64,000 bases of DNA from JBBRHQ01 sp963738305 (lineage in GTDB: Bacteria > Actinomycetota > Thermoleophilia > Solirubrobacterales > 70-9): contig CAVTVU010000001.1 of the NCBI GenBank assembly GCA_963738305.1, forward strand, positions 992,001 to 1,056,000, written 5' to 3'. The notes beneath the pieces are model-generated. The model made no database searches. It was not told where the DNA came from and saw only the letters and a program-made list of their open reading frames with translations. Positions within the stretch are counted from its first letter, which is position 1; each line of letters begins with the position of its first letter. Shown piece by piece: positions 59,197 to 64,000 of this stretch. A program made the position numbers and the translations under genes.

Positions 59197-62100
59197 GCAC
59201 CGCCGCCCGCCGAGGCTGGACCCATCCGGCGGTGGCCCGCTGGCGCGCCGAGCACGGCGATGGAGGGGCAGGCCAGGCGCCGGGCGGCGGACACGAGACG
59301 CTCGCCCCGGCAGGGATCGATCTGATCGACCGGGCCGAGCTCGAGCGCTCGCTGCGCCAGGCGGTCCGGGGCGAGGTCCTCTTCGATGCGGGCAGCCGAG
59401 CGGCCTACTCGCACGACAGCTCGAACTACCGCCAGCCGCCGCTCGGCGTGGTCGTCCCCGCGAGCATCGACGACGTGCTCGCCGCGATCGGGGTCTGCCG
59501 CCAGCACGCGGCGCCGGTGCTCTCTCGTGGCTGCGCCACCAGCCTCTCTGGTGAGACCACCAACGTCGCCGTGGTGATCGACTACTCCAAGCATCTGCGC
59601 CGGATCGTCGAGATCGACCCCGAGCGCCGCGTCGCCCGGGTCCAGCCGGGCGTGATCCGCGATCAGCTCTCGAACCGGACCGAGGCCGAGCACGACCTCA
59701 CCTTCGCCCCGGACACGTCGACACACGCCTACGCGACCTTCGGGGGGATGATCGGCAACAACTCCTGCGGGGTGCACTCGATCATGGCGGGGCGCACCGC
59801 CGACAACGTCGAGGAGCTGGAGGTCCTCACCTACGACGGGCTGCGGATGCGGGTCGGGCCGACCTCCGAGCAGGAGCTCGAGGCGATCATCGCCGCCGGC
59901 GGTCGCCGCGCCGAGATCTACGAGGGCATGCGGGAGCTGCGCGACCGCTACGCCGAGCTCGTCCGCAAACGCTTTCCCGACATCCCGCGTCGCGTCTCCG
60001 GCTACAACCTCGACGAGCTGCTGCCCGAGCACGGCTTCAACGTCGCCAGGGCGCTGGTCGGCTCCGAGGGGACGCTGGCCGCGGTGCTCGAAGCTACGGT
60101 GCGCCTCGTCCCCTCGCCACCGGCCCGCTCCCTGCTGGTCCTCGGATACCCGCACATCCATCTCGCCGCCGACCACGTCCCCGAGATCCTCGATTTCGGC
60201 CCGACCGGCCTCGAGGGGATCGACCGCCGGCTGATCGAAGACATGTTGGTCAAGGGAACGCACTCGGCCGAGGTGCCGATGCTGCCCGACGGGGATGGCT
60301 GGCTCTTGGTCGAGTTCGGCGGCCAGACCCGCGAGGAATCCCACGAGCATGCGCGTGACTGCATCGAGGCGCTGCGCAAGGGCTCGAGCCCCCCGGAGAT
60401 CAAGCTCTTCGACGACGTCGGCGAGGAGCAGAAGCTGTGGGAGATCCGCGAGGCGGGGCTCGGGGCCACCTCATACGTCCCGATGGAGCGCGACCACTGG
60501 CCGGGCTGGGAGGACGCTGCCGTGCCGCCTCAGCACCTGGGCGAATACCTTCGCCGCTTCAGCGACCTGCTCGACGCCTACGACTATCGCGCGGCGCTCT
60601 ACGGACACTTCGGCGACGGCTGCGTGCACTGCCGGATCAACTTCGACCTCCGCACCGCGGGAGGCCTCCGCGATTGGCGGCGATTCCTCGACGAGGCGGC
60701 CGAGCTGGTGGTCGGCTACGGAGGCTCGCTATCCGGGGAGCACGGCGACGGGCAGCAGCGGGCCGAGCTGCTGGAGAAGATGTACGGACCGGAGCTGCTC
60801 GACGCCTTCCGCGAGATGAAGCGGATCTGGGACCCGGAGAACCGGATGAACCCGCACAAGGTCGTCGATCCCTATCCGATCGTCTCCAACATGAAGCTCG
60901 GCGCGGGCTATGACCCGCCCGAGGTCGAGACCCACTTCGCCTACGGCGAGGACGGAGGAAGCTTCGCCCACGCGGCACTGCGCTGCGTCGGAGCCGGCAA
61001 GTGTCGCGAGACCGACAGCGGCACGATGTGCCCGAGCTACATGGCGACCCTCGACGAGGAGCACTCGACCAGGGGCCGGGCGCGAATCCTCTACGAGATG
61101 CTCGAGGGAAAGACGATCACCGACGGATTTCGCTCCTCCGAGGTCTCCGAAGCGCTCGACCTCTGCCTCTCCTGCAAGGGCTGCAAGGGGGACTGCCCGG
61201 TCAGCGTGGACATGGCCACCTACAAGGCCGAGTTCCTGTCCCGCCACTACCGTCGCCGCCTTCGGCCCATAGCCGCCTACTCGATGGGGCTGATCATGTT
61301 CCACGCGCGGATCGCGGCGCGGATGCCCCGCCTTGCCAACCTGCTGACCCAGACTCCCGGAGTATCGGCGCTCGTCAAGCGCGCCGGCGGCCTGGCGGCG
61401 AACCGGGCGATGCCGCCGTTTGCCCACGAGACCTTCAAGAGCTGGTTCGCGAGGCGCGGCACGGTCAACCCGGACGGTCCTCCCGTGGTCCTCTTCCCCG
61501 ACACCTTCAACAACTTCCTGCACCCGGAGCCGATGAAGGCCGCGGTTGAGGTGCTCGAGGACACCGGCCACCGGGTGATCGTGCCCGAGCCGGCGCTCTG
61601 CTGCGGGCGCCCGCTCTACGACTACGGCATGCTCGACGCCGCAAAGCGCTTCTGGGAGCGGATGCTCGAAGCTCTGCAGCCGCATATCGTCGCCGGCGTA
61701 CCGGTGGTCGGAATCGAGCCAAGCTGTGTCGCCTCCTTCCGCGACGAGCTGCCGGGGCTGATGCCCCACTCCGAGAGCGCCAAGCGACTCTCGTTGCAGA
61801 CCCTGACCCTGGCCGAGTTCATTCAGCGGCACGCGCCCGACTGGGACCCTCCGCGGCTCGAGCGCGAGGCGATCGTGCACGGTCACTGTCACCAGGAGGC
61901 GGTGATGGGAATGAGCGCCGAGTCCGAGCTCTACCGGCGCCTCGGCCTGCGGTTCGAGATCCTCGACTCCGGCTGCTGCGGCCTCGCCGGGTCCTTCGGC
62001 TTCGAGCGCAGCCATGACGATATCTCCCGTCAGATCGGCGAGCGCCGGCTGATGCCGCGGGTGCGCGATGTCCCGGAGGAGACGATCGTGATCGCCGACG

Positions 62101-62333
62101 GCTTCTCCTGCAAGACCCAGGTCGCCGAGCTGACCGACCGGCGCCCGCTGCACACCGCCCAGGTGATCAAGATGGCGCTCGAGGCCGGGGGCGCCGGGGC
62201 CTCGGGCGGGCGCCCGGAACGGGCCTATCCCGACGTGGTTCTTGACGGGGGCGGCGTCAGCAGGACCCTGATCGCGGCGGGCGCGGTTGCGGCGGCGGCC
62301 GGCGTCGTTACCACCCTTGCGAGGTCACGATGA
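59193..62333 (+). CDS. FAD- and Fe-S-dependent oxidoreductase (D-lactate dehydrogenase/glycolate oxidase type fusion)
   Basis: A 1046-residue fusion. Residues 60-270: FAD-binding PCMH domain (PLGVVVPASIDDVLAAIGVC, then SRGCATSLSGETTN and FGGMIGNNSCGVHS). Residues 300-560: FAD-oxidase C-terminal domain (YGHFGDGCVHCRINFDL, GSLSGEHGDGQQR). Residues 590-690: two 4Fe-4S motifs (CVGAGKCRETDSGTMCPSY and CLSCKGCKGDCP). Residues 750-980: two CCG domains (CCGRPLYDYG, CCGLAGSFG). The end is hydrophobic. It oxidises a 2-hydroxyacid and passes electrons to quinone. Start overlaps the enolase-type gene by four bases. Confidence 0.92.
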   Translation: MSTAARRGWTHPAVARWRAEHGDGGAGQAPGGGHETLAPAGIDLIDRAELERSLRQAVRGEVLFDAGSRAAYSHDSSNYRQPPLGVVVPASIDDVLAAIGVCRQHAAPVLSRGCATSLSGETTNVAVVIDYSKHLRRIVEIDPERRVARVQPGVIRDQLSNRTEAEHDLTFAPDTSTHAYATFGGMIGNNSCGVHSIMAGRTADNVEELEVLTYDGLRMRVGPTSEQELEAIIAAGGRRAEIYEGMRELRDRYAELVRKRFPDIPRRVSGYNLDELLPEHGFNVARALVGSEGTLAAVLEATVRLVPSPPARSLLVLGYPHIHLAADHVPEILDFGPTGLEGIDRRLIEDMLVKGTHSAEVPMLPDGDGWLLVEFGGQTREESHEHARDCIEALRKGSSPPEIKLFDDVGEEQKLWEIREAGLGATSYVPMERDHWPGWEDAAVPPQHLGEYLRRFSDLLDAYDYRAALYGHFGDGCVHCRINFDLRTAGGLRDWRRFLDEAAELVVGYGGSLSGEHGDGQQRAELLEKMYGPELLDAFREMKRIWDPENRMNPHKVVDPYPIVSNMKLGAGYDPPEVETHFAYGEDGGSFAHAALRCVGAGKCRETDSGTMCPSYMATLDEEHSTRGRARILYEMLEGKTITDGFRSSEVSEALDLCLSCKGCKGDCPVSVDMATYKAEFLSRHYRRRLRPIAAYSMGLIMFHARIAARMPRLANLLTQTPGVSALVKRAGGLAANRAMPPFAHETFKSWFARRGTVNPDGPPVVLFPDTFNNFLHPEPMKAAVEVLEDTGHRVIVPEPALCCGRPLYDYGMLDAAKRFWERMLEALQPHIVAGVPVVGIEPSCVASFRDELPGLMPHSESAKRLSLQTLTLAEFIQRHAPDWDPPRLEREAIVHGHCHQEAVMGMSAESELYRRLGLRFEILDSGCCGLAGSFGFERSHDDISRQIGERRLMPRVRDVPEETIVIADGFSCKTQVAELTDRRPLHTAQVIKMALEAGGAGASGGRPERAYPDVVLDGGGVSRTLIAAGAVAAAAGVVTTLARSR

Positions 62334-62530
62334 AGGAGCCCTACATGCGGGGAGGGCCGTTCCTGGCAGGCGAAACCGTGAACTCGGGCGAGTACGAGTG
62401 CGTCGGCTGTGGCACCGCTCACACGGTGCCGGAGGGTTCAGTCACGAACCTTCCGGTCTGCCCCGCCTGCCAGGGCCAGGAGTGGCGAGCGTCAAAGGGC
62501 GGCGGGATGCTCCGCTCGCTCGCCACCTAG
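62330..62530 (+). CDS. Small zinc-ribbon protein
   Basis: A 66-residue protein with YECVGCGTAHTV and VCPACQGQEW: two CxxC pairs that form a zinc ribbon. Its start overlaps the preceding gene by four bases (ATGA), so it is made together with the large oxidoreductase. Function unknown; it might aid metal or cluster handling. Confidence 0.78.
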   Translation: MKEPYMRGGPFLAGETVNSGEYECVGCGTAHTVPEGSVTNLPVCPACQGQEWRASKGGGMLRSLAT

Positions 62531-62542
62531 GCTGGGGCGTGC

Positions 62543-64000
62543 GTGACGGCCAAGGAAAGAGGCGGCGAGCCCGGCTACGGTAACCGCCCGCACGTACTGC
62601 GGGAGTACGCCCTCCTCGCCGACGGCGAGCGCGGCGTGCTGGTCGGGCCGCGGGGCGATTTCTCCTGGTTGTGCTTTCCGAGCTGGGACAGCGAGGCGAT
62701 CTTCGCCTCGCTGATCGGAGGTCGGGGCACGTTCGCGGTGCACCCGGAGGGCCGCTACGTCTGGGGCGGCTATTACGAGGACGGGACCCTGATCTGGACG
62801 AGCCGGTGGATGACCGACGACGGGGCGCTGATCGAGTGCAGGGAGGCACTTGCACTGCCGACGACCGCGCAGCGGGCGCTGATCCTGCGCCGCATCCGCG
62901 TCCTCGGCGGTTCGGCTCGGATTCGGGTCAGCGTCGAGCTGCGCCGCGACTACGGGCGCCACGCGGCGACCGGATTGGCCCGCGACGACGGCGGTAGCTG
63001 GCACGCCCGCCTCGGCAGCTCCCACGCGATGCTGACCGGCGTCCCCGAGGCCACCGTCACCAAGACGAGCGGGGAACGGACGATCTGCGATCAGCTCAAA
63101 CTGAAGGAGGGGGAGCACGCCGACCTGACGCTGGTCCTCGACGCCGAGGGAAGACCCGAGGACCGACCCGAGCCCGACCAGGCCTGGGAGCAGACCGCCG
63201 CGGCCTGGGCGGAGCGGGTCCCAAGCTTCGAGGGCTCGCTGGCAAGGCGTGACGTCCGCCATTCCTACGCGGTCCTCGCCGGCCTGACGAGCGCCGGCGG
63301 CGCGATGGTCGCGGCGGCGACCATGTCCCTGCCCGAGCGCGCCCGCGAGGGTCGTAACTACGACTACCGCTATGCGTGGATTCGCGACCAGTGCTACGCG
63401 GGCCAGGCTGTGGCGAGCGGCGGCCCGCACGGCCTGCTGCACGATGCCGTGCGCTTCGTCGGCGCCCGCCTCCTCGACCACGGCGACCAGCTCAGCCCCG
63501 CCTACACGGTGACCGGGGAGGAGGTGCCGGGCGAGGAGCAGCTCGACCTGAGCGGCTATCCGGGCGGCGCCGACGTAATCGGCAATCGCGTCCGCGACCA
63601 GTTCCAGCTCGACGCCTTCGGGGAGGCCCTCCTTCTCTTCGCCGCCGCCGACCGCGAGGGATGCTTGGAAGCCGACGGCTGGAAGGCGGCCCAGCTGGCG
63701 ATCGCTGCGATCGAATCCCGCTGGCGGGAGCCGGAGGCGGGCGTCTGGGAGATCTATCCCGACGAATGGACCCAGAGCCGGCTGATCTGCGCCGCGGGTC
63801 TGCGGGCGATCGCCGAGCGGGCCGGCGAGGGCCAGGCGGCACCCTGGGTGGCGCTCGCCGACCGCCTGATCGCCGACTGCGCGGAACGCTGCGTCCATCC
63901 CACAGGGCGCTGGCAGAGGTCGCCGCAGGACGACCGGGTGGACTCCTCCCTGCTGCTGCCGGCAATCCGCGGGGCCCTGCCTCGCGACGACCCGCGCTCG
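62543..64000 (+). CDS. Glycoside hydrolase family 15 protein, truncated by the window end
   Basis: Open from GTG 62543 to the end of the window (486 codons, no stop). It begins with VLREYALLADGERGVLVGP and GDFSWLCFPSWDSEAIFASLIG, the N-terminal supersandwich of GH15, and has the (alpha/alpha)6 marker RNYDYRYAWIRDQCYAGQA. GH15 enzymes here include glucoamylase and actinobacterial trehalases; with the N-terminal Trp/Asp pattern the trehalase type is possible. The catalytic C-terminal acid is beyond the window. It follows the zinc ribbon gene by 12 bases, closing the operon. Confidence 0.87.
   Translation, partial: MTAKERGGEPGYGNRPHVLREYALLADGERGVLVGPRGDFSWLCFPSWDSEAIFASLIGGRGTFAVHPEGRYVWGGYYEDGTLIWTSRWMTDDGALIECREALALPTTAQRALILRRIRVLGGSARIRVSVELRRDYGRHAATGLARDDGGSWHARLGSSHAMLTGVPEATVTKTSGERTICDQLKLKEGEHADLTLVLDAEGRPEDRPEPDQAWEQTAAAWAERVPSFEGSLARRDVRHSYAVLAGLTSAGGAMVAAATMSLPERAREGRNYDYRYAWIRDQCYAGQAVASGGPHGLLHDAVRFVGARLLDHGDQLSPAYTVTGEEVPGEEQLDLSGYPGGADVIGNRVRDQFQLDAFGEALLLFAAADREGCLEADGWKAAQLAIAAIESRWREPEAGVWEIYPDEWTQSRLICAAGLRAIAERAGEGQAAPWVALADRLIADCAERCVHPTGRWQRSPQDDRVDSSLLLPAIRGALPRDDPRS

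Overview
The window is high-G+C DNA (roughly 70%), densely coded on both strands, and looks actinobacterial. An F420-dependent oxidoreductase, a SigB/SigF-type stress sigma factor, a QcrCAB-type bc complex encoded with a caa3 oxidase, GTG/TTG starts and many telescoped 4-nt gene overlaps point that way. The gene set, with multi-domain RsbU/RsbA-type regulators and many small Lys/Ser-rich stress proteins, would suit a deep-branching soil lineage such as Thermoleophilia/Solirubrobacterales; that placement is inference. I saw no rRNA, tRNA, CRISPR array, insertion sequence or prophage.

Layout. 0-9.8 kb: cyclopropane fatty acid synthase and an alpha/beta hydrolase; a class III-type alcohol dehydrogenase with a metallo-beta-lactamase-fold hydrolase; secreted esterase, M28-type peptidase and a broken GH94-like enzyme. 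9.8-12.3 kb: a frameshifted FHA-HTH regulator and a frameshifted FtsH-like protease. 12.3-22 kb: a partner-switching stress module with a sigma factor, two HATPase anti-sigma-type proteins, a multi-sensor PP2C phosphatase and two STAS antagonists, interleaved with DJ-1/PfpI, topoisomerase IB and small proteins. 22-46 kb: likely stress effectors (DUF892, CsbD, UdgX, CBS, YbdK-like ligase, small unknown proteins, SRPBCC, holin/DUF3618/YihY envelope cluster) mixed with metabolic and transport genes (HAD, DUF2252, MMPL, AlkZ-like, S15 peptidase, MFS, F420 enzyme). 45.7-47.1 kb: an unusual TetR-PP2C fusion. 47.1-54.2 kb: one telescoped operon encoding caa3 oxidase and the bc complex. 54.4-64 kb: SDR, Crp/Fnr regulator, and a telescoped operon of TPP enzyme, enolase-superfamily enzyme, FAD/Fe-S oxidoreductase, zinc ribbon and GH15 (cut by the window end).

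The unifying signal is a recurring promoter, GTTT-N14-16-GGGTA, matching the SigB/SigF consensus. It occurs upstream of the sigma factor itself and of at least eight other transcription units on both strands, with several one-mismatch versions. This suggests that much of the 12-57 kb region is a local general-stress regulon built around its own sigma factor and switch proteins. One exact copy drives no obvious gene and is followed about 55 nt later by a strong terminator, a candidate stress-induced small RNA.

Caution: at least seven genes (8.7-12 kb, 16.2, 17.3, 37.2-37.4 and 45.1 kb), plus one gene remnant near 25.0 kb, are broken by single-base shifts, most of them single extra G or C bases. 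I read this mainly as sequence error; I annotate those genes across the breaks and flag each one.
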